DNA of 64,000 nt from Ruficoccus sp. ZRK36. Its GTDB lineage: Bacteria; Verrucomicrobiota; Verrucomicrobiia; Opitutales; Cerasicoccaceae. Below the pieces are notes generated by a model. That model was not told the origin of the DNA, did not search any database, and was given only the letters and a program-made list of their open reading frames with translations. Positions 38,912 to 47,361 of the stretch are shown here, in pieces. The position numbers and the translations under genes were made by a program. The stretch covers positions 883,501-947,500 of the forward strand of contig NZ_CP080649.1 of assembly GCF_019603315.1 (NCBI RefSeq), read 5' to 3'. Position 1 is the first letter of the stretch, and every line of letters begins with the position of its first letter.

Positions 38912-38956
38912 TCCAGCTGGACTGCCGTGTACTGTCACACTATTGGTCCAGCTGGA
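38912..38956. promoter_or_regulatory. Paired 10-bp palindromes upstream of the Na/Pi transporter
   Basis: The perfect palindrome TCCAGCTGGA occurs at 38912-38921 and 38947-38956, 35 bp apart, about 60-100 bases before the transporter start. Two identical palindromes in a promoter region suggest an operator pair; the regulator is unknown. Confidence 0.35.
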
Positions 38957-39014
38957 TCGCCGCACTTTTTATGCTGGCAAGGTGGGAGCGTGTTGGTAGG
39001 ACTTGTGCCCACGC

Positions 39015-40640
39015 GTGGAAGAAGGGCTCTTTTTCATCATCGGATACATCCTGGCCGGGCTGGGGCTCTTTTTTGTGGGCATCCAGATCATCGACCAGCA
39101 TTTGAAGCGGTTGACTGGCTGCCGACTGCACGCGATTTTCCTGCGGCTGACCGCGACCCGCTGGCGGGCCGCCTGGTGGGGGTTCTGGATCGGGGCTGTT
39201 ACGCAGACGGCGGCGGCTATCACCTTTCTGACCATCAGCGTGGTCTCCAGTGGCCTGATGAAGCGCCAGCGGGCGATCTCGCTGCTGAACTGGTCCAACC
39301 CCGGCACCTGTTTGCTGATCTTCTTTCTGGTACTGCCTCTGAATCTCTTCATCGCCTATCTGGTGGGGATTGCGGGGATTCTCTACGCCTTTCAGGTGCC
39401 GCGTCGCGGGCGTGACTTGCTGGGTTTTCTCTTCGGGATGGGGCTGCTGTTCACGGGATTGTTCACGCTTCAGGACTACGGGGAGGATTTTCAGAACTTC
39501 GTCTGGTTCCGGCATATCATGGAGGCCACAGCGGGCCAGTACCTGCTGGTGTTTGCCGCCGGGTGCGCGCTGACGGTTATCGCGCAGTCCGGTAACGCCG
39601 TCATCCTCGTCACCATCGTGCTGGCTCAGGCCGGTCTGATGGGCCGCCTGGAGGCGCTGATGGCGATCTACGGGGTCAACCTCGGAGCGAGCCTGATCAC
39701 GCATCTGCTCACACTTCGCCTCAAGGGCACGCCCAAGCAGATGGCGATGTTCCAGGTTTACTACGGGTGGATCGGTACGCTGATCCTGGTGCCGCTGTTT
39801 TTCATCGAGGTGTGGGGCGGAGTGCCGCTGGTAGCGGCGTTTCTGGACCGGTTTTCGACCTCGCTCTCGACCGAGATGGCCGTGGCCAACCTGCTCTACT
39901 GCGTGCTGACGACGCTTGTAATCATGCCGCTGGAGGGGCCGCTCTCGCGCTGGCTCAACCGCGCCTATCCGCCCCCGGTGGACGAGGATGCCAGCCGCCC
40001 GAAGTTCCTCTATCCCCGCTGCGAGGCCCAGCCGGAAACCTGCCTGGACCTGATCGAGATGGAGCAGACGCGGCTCGGTGAGCAGCTCGGGCGCTACCTC
40101 CGGCTCGACCCGCACTCAAACTTCCTGAGCGAGGAGGCACGGGCCATCCACGAGAGCTGCCAGAGCCTGCGCGGCACGATCGAGCATTACCTTCAATTGC
40201 TTGTCCATCAGTCACTTGCCACGGATACCGTTCACCGGGTCGGCATCCTGAACGAGCGGCTGGACGTCTACGGAGCGCTGGAGGCAGAGTTTTATAAAAC
40301 CCTGCCCCGTGCCAAGGTCCTCGCCCGGCGGCGGGACACCAGCGGCGGGCGGCTCTATGAGGGCTTCGAGGCGGCTGCCTTGACGGTGCTGGACGCGGTC
40401 GAGTCTCGCAGCGCGGACGATATTGCCCTGGCCCTGTTGATCACAGAGGACGGCAGCGATACGCTCTCGCGCCTGCGACAGGGCGTGGTGGAGACGACTC
40501 GCGAGGTCGCCCCGCGTGAGCAGGCCGAGCTGCTTCAGCTCGTGGCCGGTGTGGAGCGGCTGATCTGGCTCTCGAACTCTCTGGTACGCTCGCTTGAGCA
40601 CGCTGCCACCCGGCCTGTTCTCAAGGCTGACGCCGGTTGA
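39015..40640 (+). CDS. Na/Pi-cotransporter family protein
   Basis: 541 residues from a GTG at 39015; a TTG at 39003 is possible. The N-terminal 310 residues form the NptA-like transporter with two inverted repeats: GAVTQTAAAITFLTISVVSSGLM and ALTVIAQSGNAVILVTIVL, corresponding to the QSSSA-type repeats of the family, here altered to QTAAA and QSGNA. The C-terminal 200 residues are a helical PhoU-like domain. Imports phosphate or a related anion with sodium. The changed QSSS motifs leave the substrate open. Confidence 0.8.
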   Translation: MEEGLFFIIGYILAGLGLFFVGIQIIDQHLKRLTGCRLHAIFLRLTATRWRAAWWGFWIGAVTQTAAAITFLTISVVSSGLMKRQRAISLLNWSNPGTCLLIFFLVLPLNLFIAYLVGIAGILYAFQVPRRGRDLLGFLFGMGLLFTGLFTLQDYGEDFQNFVWFRHIMEATAGQYLLVFAAGCALTVIAQSGNAVILVTIVLAQAGLMGRLEALMAIYGVNLGASLITHLLTLRLKGTPKQMAMFQVYYGWIGTLILVPLFFIEVWGGVPLVAAFLDRFSTSLSTEMAVANLLYCVLTTLVIMPLEGPLSRWLNRAYPPPVDEDASRPKFLYPRCEAQPETCLDLIEMEQTRLGEQLGRYLRLDPHSNFLSEEARAIHESCQSLRGTIEHYLQLLVHQSLATDTVHRVGILNERLDVYGALEAEFYKTLPRAKVLARRRDTSGGRLYEGFEAAALTVLDAVESRSADDIALALLITEDGSDTLSRLRQGVVETTREVAPREQAELLQLVAGVERLIWLSNSLVRSLEHAATRPVLKADAG

Positions 40641-40762
40641 GGCCGCTGCTAAATTTTTGTCAGTGTGCGCGAGGGCGCGCTTGATCGCGTTTTTACGTTG
40701 CCAAGCCCTGTGGCGGTGCTCAAAAGTTGCGCTCTTTTAAACACTTGAACCCACAGACAGAC

Positions 40763-42022
40763 ATGTCCGAAGAACTCACCGGAAACATTTTGATCATCCA
40801 GGACGGCGAACCCACCGCCACCGTTAATTCAACCCTGGCTGGCGCCGTCACCGAGGCGCTGAACCACGGCTGTATCGAGGAGATCTACGGCGGGCTCAAC
40901 GGCCTGCGTGGCCTCATGAACGAGGAGATCATCGATCTGGCCGAAGAATCCCAGCAAGTGATCCGCGGCCTGCGTGTCACCCCCGGCGCTGCTTTGGGTG
41001 TCAGCCGCGGTGCTGTCCGTCGCCCCGAAGAATTTGAGCGCATCCTGACGGTGCTCGAGGCCCACAACATCTGCTTCCTGCTGATCATCGGCGATCGCGA
41101 GACGATCGAAGCCGGTGCCCGCCTGAGCGAAATGGCCGAAGCCAAGGGCTCCAGCCTCCGCGTCATCGGGATGCCCAAGTCCCTGACCAACGAGCTTTCC
41201 GTCACCGACCACTGCCCCGGCTATGGCAGCGTGGCCAAGCTCATCGCCACCACCGTAAAGGAACTGGCCGTCGATGCAGCCTCTCAGGGGAACCATGACC
41301 TGGTCTCCATCCTCGAAGTCGGCGGTGGCCACACTGGCTGGTTGGCAGCGGCTTCCTCGCTGGCCAAGCGCCGTAACGAGCCCTCCGATCCGCCTCACCT
41401 GATTTTGATGCCCGAGGTTGCTTTCAGCCCCGAGACTTTCGTGGAGCAGGTCAGCCAGATCCTCAAGACCCACAGCTACTGCCAGATCGTGGTGGGCGAA
41501 GGCCTTGTGGACAGCGACGGCAACTACCTGGCCACCTCCATCCCTGCGGAAATGGCCTCCCTGCCAACGATCACCAGCCCGCTGGTCTTCCTGCGCACGC
41601 TGCTGGAGCAGCACCTCTCGATCAAGGTCCAGGGCGCGCAGCTCGGCTCCACCCAGCGTTGTGGCTCCCATGCCGCTTCCCTGACCGACAGCAACGAAGC
41701 TTTCCTCAGCGGCCAGTCGGCTGTCACCGCCGCCGTAGGTGGCGAAACCGGTAAGATGGTTACCCTCTCGCGCGGCGACACCGATACCTACAGCTGCGAA
41801 ACCGGTCTGGCCTCGCTGGCCGATATCGCTGACAGCAGCAAAACCTTCCCCGCCAACTGGATCAACGAGGACGGAATCAGCATCAGCTACCAGTTTTACA
41901 AGTACGCCAGCCCCCTGATGGTCGGCGAAGTGACCGTCCCGTTCGAAAACGGTACGCCTCAGTTCGTCGCCTTGGTCGCCAACCGGGTGGACAAGCGCCT
42001 CGAAGCCTATTCGATGGCTTAA
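40763..42022 (+). CDS. Phosphofructokinase-family protein with degenerate active site
   Basis: 419 residues. The fold follows the PPi/ATP phosphofructokinase family along its length: DGEPTATVNSTLAG at the nucleotide loop, NELSVTDHCPGYGSVAKLIATTVKELA, EVGGGHTGWLAAASSLAKRR, AQLGSTQRCGSHAASLTDSNEA. But the catalytic motifs are lost: the GGxDS equivalent is IGDRE (109-113), PKTIDND is PKSLTNE (138-144) so both catalytic acids are replaced, and MGR is GGG. No frame damage is present. I infer a pseudo-enzyme or a changed reaction. Confidence 0.75.
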   Translation: MSEELTGNILIIQDGEPTATVNSTLAGAVTEALNHGCIEEIYGGLNGLRGLMNEEIIDLAEESQQVIRGLRVTPGAALGVSRGAVRRPEEFERILTVLEAHNICFLLIIGDRETIEAGARLSEMAEAKGSSLRVIGMPKSLTNELSVTDHCPGYGSVAKLIATTVKELAVDAASQGNHDLVSILEVGGGHTGWLAAASSLAKRRNEPSDPPHLILMPEVAFSPETFVEQVSQILKTHSYCQIVVGEGLVDSDGNYLATSIPAEMASLPTITSPLVFLRTLLEQHLSIKVQGAQLGSTQRCGSHAASLTDSNEAFLSGQSAVTAAVGGETGKMVTLSRGDTDTYSCETGLASLADIADSSKTFPANWINEDGISISYQFYKYASPLMVGEVTVPFENGTPQFVALVANRVDKRLEAYSMA

Positions 42023-42067
42023 AGGGAACTTGGGCCGTTTTGGCCTGACGTATTTTCCGACTCTTAC

Positions 42068-42104
42068 GCTCCCCGCATCTCATGATGCGGGGAGCCCCAT
42101 TTTC
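42068..42104 (+). terminator. Intrinsic terminator-like hairpin
   Basis: Perfect 12-bp stem GCTCCCCGCATC / GATGCGGGGAGC, TCAT loop, then CCCATTTT. Follows the PFK-like gene. Confidence 0.65.
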
Positions 42105-42142
42105 GCCTCTGACTCACCGGACAGCTAGGAGACCCAACGACC

Positions 42143-42955
42143 ATGACATTTCTGGACAGGCTTGAGCGCCGCTTCGGCGGCCTGGCCATCAAGAACCTGA
42201 CCCTCATCCTGATCATGGGGCAGCTCGCGGTCTTTGGGCTCACGTCTATGGGGGTGCTGTCCACCCAGCAGCTCACCCTGATCCCGGCCTATGTGCTGCA
42301 GGGCGAGGTCTGGCGCCTCCTGACCTATCTTTTCATTCCGCCGGCCACGGGCATGATCTTTCTGATCATCGCCTGGTATGTCTTCTTCATGCTGGGGCGG
42401 GCGCTGGAGGAGACCTGGGGCGATTTTCGCTATAATCTTTTTATCCTCGTGGGGACACTGGCCACGGCAGTGGCATCTTTCGCCGCACCGGGTCAGGAGA
42501 CGGGTAATGCCTTTCTCGCCGGTTCGGTCTTTCTGGCTTTTGCCTTTCTGTACCCGAACTTCGAGTTCCTGCTTTTCTTCATCCTGCCGGTTAAGGTCAA
42601 GTGGCTGGCTGCCCTGACCTGGGGGATGTATGCCTTCCAGTTCATTGCCGGGCCGGGCTCCACCCGGTTGATGGTTCTCGCCGCCACGGCGAATTTTTTC
42701 CTCTTCTTTGGCCCGTCCATGCTCCGGCGTGGCAAGGCCATCAAGCGCCGTCAGGCTTTTGAGCACAAACAGCGCGTCGAGGCCGAGAAGCCCTTCCACC
42801 TGTGCTGCATTTGTGGGGCGACAGACAAGACCAAGCCCGACGATCAGTTCTACTACAAGGACGGGCGCGGCTACTGTGAGAAGCACACCGGCCTCATGGA
42901 TAAGCCCGAGGCCGAACAGCTTGCCGCTGCCGGCGGCCAGTTCCAGAGCGAGTAA
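42143..42955 (+). CDS. Rhomboid-like membrane protein with C-terminal Cys cluster, probably non-proteolytic
   Basis: 270 residues. Six or so membrane helices in a rhomboid-like order: GEVWRLLTYLFIP, then FFMLGRALEETWGDFRYNLF and LYPNFEFLLFFILPVKVKWLA, phrases typical of bacterial rhomboids. The catalytic GxSG is not present (FLAGSVFLAF at that place) and the TM6 histidine is not seen (AATANFFLFFG). A cytosolic tail holds CCICG...YCEKH, a possible zinc site. Confidence 0.7.
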   Translation: MTFLDRLERRFGGLAIKNLTLILIMGQLAVFGLTSMGVLSTQQLTLIPAYVLQGEVWRLLTYLFIPPATGMIFLIIAWYVFFMLGRALEETWGDFRYNLFILVGTLATAVASFAAPGQETGNAFLAGSVFLAFAFLYPNFEFLLFFILPVKVKWLAALTWGMYAFQFIAGPGSTRLMVLAATANFFLFFGPSMLRRGKAIKRRQAFEHKQRVEAEKPFHLCCICGATDKTKPDDQFYYKDGRGYCEKHTGLMDKPEAEQLAAAGGQFQSE

Positions 42956-43072
42956 ACGGGCACCTATCCCCGTTTACAGAGGGGACTGAGGAGGTGGTCG
43001 CGAGGCTCGCCGCGTTTAGCTAAAGCCCTGCGTGGCAAATGTCTCTGCACTGAGTCTTACTCGGCGAACCGC

Positions 43073-44539
43073 TTACTGCGGTGCATTCGGGCCGAAGTCT
43101 CCGGGCAGGCGTCCATCGGGATCGGTGTTGTTCATGCCGGCCATCTTGCGGGCGATTTCCCCCTCCAGATAGAGCGAGCGGGTGGGGAAGGCCACAGACA
43201 GGCCACGGGCCTTGATGGCGCGCATGATCTTGCAGTTGATGCGCTGGCGCGCGTCCATGTGTACGAGCCACGCGGTGGACTTCGTAAAGTAGTACACGAG
43301 AATGTCCAGCGAGCTGTCCCCGAAGTCCGTGAAGTTGACCAAAATGAAGTCTTGATCCACGCCCTCGTCCTCTCGGAGGATCTGGCGGATGTCCTCCACG
43401 ATGGCTTCCATGTCATCGGCGCTCGTCTCATAGGTGACGCCTACGTACTGCTTGACGCGGCGTTTCGGCATCCGGGACCAGTTGTTGATGTACTCGTTGG
43501 CGAGGATGGAGTTCGGGATGGACATCACGGTCTTGGGCCAGGTGCGCACCTTGGTCGAGCGCAGGCCGATCGACTCGACGTCCCCGTCCACCTTGTCCCC
43601 GACGATGATCCAGTCTCCGACCTTGAAGGGCCGGTCCAGTACGATCATGAGCGAGCCGAAAAAGTTGGCCACGGTATCCTTTGAGGCCAGGGCGATCGCC
43701 GCGCCGCCGATACCGAGGGTGGCGAAGATCCCCGCCACGTTGTAGCCCATGTTATCGATGATCATGAGCGCGCCCACGCACAGGATAAAGGCCTTCGTGG
43801 TCTTTCTGAGCAGCGGGATGAAGCCGAAAAGCGCCGACTTCTTGTCTTTGATGCGACTGCCCAGCACATTGGCGAATACATCGGTCAGCCGCAGCATCGC
43901 CCATACGATCAGGAGCATCGTGCCCCCGTGGAACATGTTCTGGATCAGCAGGGCGATGGTCGTGTCCAGCGGCAGGATGGCCAGCGAGACATAGATGCCG
44001 ATGCACATGATAAACCACGAGACGGGCTTTTCCAGTGCATCGATGATGTGGTCATCAAATTCGACCCGCGTCTTGGTGGTCAGCGCGCGGATACGCCGGA
44101 AAATGAATGCCGCGATGATGTTGCGGAAAATCACGGCGAAGAGCAGGACGATGAAGCTCACCGTCAGCTGCCCGGTGGTAAAGCCGAAGATCGAGACATT
44201 CCAGTAGCCACCCTCCAGGACAAACGGGGCGTGGATGTGGTCGAGCTTCTCCTTGGGGTCTTCTTTCTTCTTGGCGGTCTGTGCGTTCTGGCCCTGAGCG
44301 TTGCTTTCCGCATTAAGGGTTTCGGCGGTTGTAATCGCCGCTGCGGTAGCGCTGTTGGCGGTGCTCTCGTCCTCCCCGGTCTGCGGGGTGCCGGTGTCAG
44401 CTGCGCTGCTGTTGCCCTGCACGGTGGCCGGGGCCTGCTGGCTGGCTGTTTGGGGCTGCTCGGCGGCATCCTGCGCCGGGAGCTGCGCGGGGAGGGCCGT
44501 AAGAAGCAGACAGGTGCACAGGGCAGTCAGGGCTCGCAT
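43073..44539 (-). CDS. MscS-family mechanosensitive channel
   Basis: 488 residues. Signal peptide, a Gln/Ala/Thr-rich periplasmic linker of about 90 residues, several membrane helices, then the MscS pore helix and beta domain: GIGGAAIALASKDTVANFFGSLMI, DRPFKVGDWI, GLRSTKVRTWPKTVMSIPNS. Releases solutes at osmotic downshock. The long low-complexity exported N-terminus is unusual for small MscS. A hairpin ACCGC/GCGGT covers its stop codon. Confidence 0.9.
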   Translation of the reverse strand: MRALTALCTCLLLTALPAQLPAQDAAEQPQTASQQAPATVQGNSSAADTGTPQTGEDESTANSATAAAITTAETLNAESNAQGQNAQTAKKKEDPKEKLDHIHAPFVLEGGYWNVSIFGFTTGQLTVSFIVLLFAVIFRNIIAAFIFRRIRALTTKTRVEFDDHIIDALEKPVSWFIMCIGIYVSLAILPLDTTIALLIQNMFHGGTMLLIVWAMLRLTDVFANVLGSRIKDKKSALFGFIPLLRKTTKAFILCVGALMIIDNMGYNVAGIFATLGIGGAAIALASKDTVANFFGSLMIVLDRPFKVGDWIIVGDKVDGDVESIGLRSTKVRTWPKTVMSIPNSILANEYINNWSRMPKRRVKQYVGVTYETSADDMEAIVEDIRQILREDEGVDQDFILVNFTDFGDSSLDILVYYFTKSTAWLVHMDARQRINCKIMRAIKARGLSVAFPTRSLYLEGEIARKMAGMNNTDPDGRLPGDFGPNAPQ

Positions 44540-44676
44540 AGGCCAAACGTATAGCAGAGCGCTTCGGGACCAAAAGAAAAAAAGGCCCCGATCTCCGCCC
44601 CGTAAGACTCGCAGGACTTCGTATTAAAAGTTGCACTTCGGCCTAAAGGGGCGAACAATCTCAGGCATTCTCGGCC

Positions 44677-45027
44677 ATGTATCAGGTCAACTTTAGCGAA
44701 CAAGCCATGCACGAGCTCAATGGACTCGATATCGAGGTCCAGATGCCGCTCATTGAAAAATTCACCAGCCTCACGAATGAGGAGCTGGCTCATCCCAAGG
44801 ACGAGCTGGGCCACTTTGAGCGCAACGGGCGCACCTACTACCGGCTGCGGGCGGGCGAGTTTCGCATCTATTTCGAGCAGCGGGGCGATACGCTCTACAG
44901 CCACTACATCCTGCACCAGCACTCGCTGGCCGACTTCATCTTCCGCTTCAAGCTCCCCTACAAGGAGGAGACTCTGGTCGAGCAGCACCAGTCCTTCTGG
45001 AAGTACATCGAAAGCCTCTACAAATGA
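44677..45027 (+). CDS. RelE/ParE-like protein without antitoxin
   Basis: 116 residues. The core YRLRAGEFRIYFEQ resembles the beta-hairpin of RelE/ParE toxins (YRLR.G.YRV.Y), preceded by two helices. The C-terminal 30 residues are extra (YKEETLVEQHQSFWKYIESLY). No antitoxin-sized gene lies on either side: upstream is divergent MscS and downstream pssA after 70 bases. It may be a domesticated family member rather than an active toxin. Confidence 0.6.
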   Translation: MYQVNFSEQAMHELNGLDIEVQMPLIEKFTSLTNEELAHPKDELGHFERNGRTYYRLRAGEFRIYFEQRGDTLYSHYILHQHSLADFIFRFKLPYKEETLVEQHQSFWKYIESLYK

Positions 45028-45054
45028 CGGGGAGGCGGCCTGCGTCTCGTCATG

Positions 45055-45077
45055 AATAACCCGTAATCGGCGTTATT
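45055..45077. repeat. Hairpin between the RelE-like gene and pssA
   Basis: AATAAC-CCG stem with CGG-(C)-GTTATT, TAAT loop, one bulge; 20 bases before the pssA start. Could be an attenuator or operator. Confidence 0.35.
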
Positions 45078-45096
45078 CCACCATCACACTCTCACT

Positions 45097-45981
45097 ATGT
45101 CCGATCCGACCAACGAAAAACCGGATAACCTCTGGAAAGACACCGCCGAGGCGGGTCGCATCTATATCCTGCCGAACCTTTTCACGGCGGGTAATCTCTT
45201 TTTCGGCTTCCTCGCCATCATCTGGTGTATCCGTGGTAAATACGCCTCCCCCGATGAGGTTCAGTCGGCACGCTTTTTCACCGAGGCAGTCTTTTTCATC
45301 CTCGGTGCGGGCTTCTGTGATGCCCTCGACGGGCGGGTGGCCCGCCTCGGCGGGCGCGAATCCCTCTTCGGCAAAGAGTTCGACTCGATCGCCGATGTGG
45401 TCTCCTTCGGGATGGCTCCGGCGCTGATGATGTTTTTCCTGATTCTCGACCCAACGAATGGCTACCCCTTCTTCCGCCAGATCGGCTGGCTTATCGGCTT
45501 TATTTACCTGCTGTGCGCAGGGGTGCGCCTGGCGCGCTTCAACGTATTGACGAACCCCTACATCCCGCGCGGGGACATCGGTGCCGCAAATGCCCGGGCG
45601 GACGATTTCCTGGGCCTGCCCGCGCCCATGGCTGCGGGTACGGTGGCCTCGCTCGTGCTGGTGATTCTGAACTTTGACCTGAAGGCTTTTACGCTGCTGT
45701 TGCCGCCGCTCATGCTGCTGATTGCCTGGCTCATGATCAGCCTCATCCCGTACCCGTCGTTTAAGCATGTGGGCTGGCAGACACATATGCAGGCCCGGCA
45801 CTTCATCGGGTTGATCATTATGGCCGCGCTCATGTTCCAGTTCTGGCGCTTCTCTTTCGCGGTCGGCTTCCTGCTGTATATCTTCTGGGGGCTGGGAAAG
45901 AGCATCCAGTACCGCCGCCAGCAAAAGAAAGCTGCCGCTGCCGAAACACCTACCGAGCCGACCAGTCCACACGAAGAGTAG
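45097..45981 (+). CDS. pssA: CDP-diacylglycerol--serine O-phosphatidyltransferase
   Basis: 294 residues, integral membrane. The CDP-alcohol phosphotransferase motif DG..AR........G...D...D is present in full (DGRVAR, FGKEFDSIAD) near residue 80. About seven helices. Makes phosphatidylserine, the precursor of phosphatidylethanolamine; no psd gene nearby. The C-terminal tail is polar and Thr/Glu rich. Confidence 0.93.
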   Translation: MSDPTNEKPDNLWKDTAEAGRIYILPNLFTAGNLFFGFLAIIWCIRGKYASPDEVQSARFFTEAVFFILGAGFCDALDGRVARLGGRESLFGKEFDSIADVVSFGMAPALMMFFLILDPTNGYPFFRQIGWLIGFIYLLCAGVRLARFNVLTNPYIPRGDIGAANARADDFLGLPAPMAAGTVASLVLVILNFDLKAFTLLLPPLMLLIAWLMISLIPYPSFKHVGWQTHMQARHFIGLIIMAALMFQFWRFSFAVGFLLYIFWGLGKSIQYRRQQKKAAAAETPTEPTSPHEE

Positions 45982-46030
45982 GATCCCCTGCGGCAATGGT
46001 TCGGAGGTTGTTGGAGCCCCGTATTGACAG

Positions 46031-46181
46031 CGAGTGCAACTCGTGGGGTAGGCACGCAGTGCCGTAGGGGCAGCGCCCCTCAATGTTCAGTGCGATTACG
46101 CACGGGGCAGCGAACGCAGTGAGCGATGGGGCAGAGCCCCATTGAGATGCGAAGCATCTCGGGTGAAGGGCTATGCCCTTC
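46031..46181. repeat. Array of seven mini-hairpins, with dispersed 40-bp element copy 2
   Basis: In order: CGAGT-GCA-ACTCG (46031-46043), GGCAC-GCA-GTGCC (46051-46063), AGGGGC-AGC-GCCCCT (46066-46080), GTGCG-ATTA-CGCAC (46090-46103), ATGGGGC-AGA-GCCCCAT (46126-46142), GAGATGC-GAA-GCATCTC (46144-46160), GAAGGGC-TAT-GCCCTTC (46165-46181). The last covers the stop codon of the NTF2-like gene. The repeated element is 46104-46142. Confidence 0.85.
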
Positions 46182-46560
46182 CGTACCAGTTGTGGAAGGC
46201 GATGATTTTGCCCGCCTCGTCAAAGTGCAGGTGCAGGGCGTTGGCCATGTCAAAGGTCGTCGCGTCGCTGTTCTTTCCGGCCACGCGCACAATGCAGGCT
46301 ACAGCCCGCCCCGGTACGTCCACGACGCGGTCGGTGTAGCTGGCTTCGAAGTGATCGACCAAGTCGAAAAAGCGCCGGTATTCGCCCTCGATGGCAGCAG
46401 GAGTCGAGGCGGCTTTGGAGTTCCACGCGCTCGCATCATCCTCCATCCCGTGTACGCGGTAGAGGTGTTCCCCGGCAAAGCAGTCGGCCACGGCCTGGGC
46501 GTCGCGGTTATTCACGGCGTGCCCATAGGCATTCAGCAGGGCGTTGGGATCGATGCTCAT
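46171..46560 (-). CDS. NTF2-like (SnoaL-type) protein
   Basis: 129 residues. Small alpha+beta fold: LLNAYGHAVNNRDAQAVADCFAGE at the start and LHLHFDEAGKIIAFHNWYGRA at the end are typical of the SnoaL/NTF2 superfamily, which includes isomerases, cyclases and binding proteins. No clear catalytic residues to assign a reaction. Its last codons form one arm of a mini-hairpin. Confidence 0.75.
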   Translation of the reverse strand: MSIDPNALLNAYGHAVNNRDAQAVADCFAGEHLYRVHGMEDDASAWNSKAASTPAAIEGEYRRFFDLVDHFEASYTDRVVDVPGRAVACIVRVAGKNSDATTFDMANALHLHFDEAGKIIAFHNWYGRA

Positions 46561-46651
46561 CCTGCCCTTTTATGCAAAGGCGACGATAAGCGGCAACCGG
46601 TTTTTACGGGCGAGCCACCGTGATCAAGAGCCCCCTCACAGAGCGTTCGGC

Positions 46652-47284
46652 TCAGAGCCGAACGATATCGAGCTCTTCGGCCAGATCGCAGCAGCATTCG
46701 GTCATGTGCTCGACGAGCGCGCGTTTTTCGTCTGTGTAGGGGAGTCCGAACTCCAGATAGATGAGCGTGCCCTTATGGAGTTCGAGAAAGCCGTTACCCC
46801 GCCCCCATTCCTTCTCGATGGAGCGCCGGCGTTCGCGGTTGAAAAACTCGGCGGTAGACTCGGGGGCATTGCTGCGGATGGAGTACAGGCGATCAAATTC
46901 GCTGTCCCCGGTCGGTGTGTACTTCAGCCGTCCGATTTGTCCGAGCTTGGAGAGGACCTTTTGGCGTACGAGCGTGAAGGAAAGGCTTTCGGGGGCGCGG
47001 GTGGCGACCCGGATGGCGATGTCCGTCTGGCGTGTGTTGTCGAGCCCGTAGCCCTTGGGGGCGATGGACATCTCGCGCCCGCGGTAGCGCCCGTAGAGGG
47101 TAGGGTTGCGCCGGTAGATCCCAAACATCGAGGCCTCGGGGACGGTCAGCTCCAGTCCGAGCTTTTCGGACAGCACGCGCATCTGCGCCTCCAGTTTGTG
47201 GAAGTTGCGCAGGTGGGTCACAACGGCTGCGATGCACACAATGATGAATGTGCCGCCAACCACGGCGAGTAGGATCCATTGCAT
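46652..47284 (-). CDS. Membrane-anchored protein, unknown
   Basis: 210 residues from the ATG at 47284. One N-terminal membrane helix (WILLAVVGGTFIIVCIAAVV), a short coiled segment, and a cytosolic beta-rich domain (YGRYRGREMSIAPKGYG, IAIRVATRAPESLSF). Unknown family. It lies downstream of proA on the same strand, separated by the hairpin-rich region. Confidence 0.6.
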   Translation of the reverse strand: MQWILLAVVGGTFIIVCIAAVVTHLRNFHKLEAQMRVLSEKLGLELTVPEASMFGIYRRNPTLYGRYRGREMSIAPKGYGLDNTRQTDIAIRVATRAPESLSFTLVRQKVLSKLGQIGRLKYTPTGDSEFDRLYSIRSNAPESTAEFFNRERRRSIEKEWGRGNGFLELHKGTLIYLEFGLPYTDEKRALVEHMTECCCDLAEELDIVRL

Positions 47285-47361
47285 GGCAATGAGCTTTAGC
47301 GACCCCGCGCCGCTTGCCAAGCGTGTTCGACCCGTCGGGGAGGATTATTGTGCGTATATCT

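Noticed and set aside
38923-38940. E. coli-type Pho box (CTGCCGT...CTGTCAC) before the Na/Pi transporter
   Set aside because: Half sites are 10 bp apart instead of 11 and only one fits the consensus.
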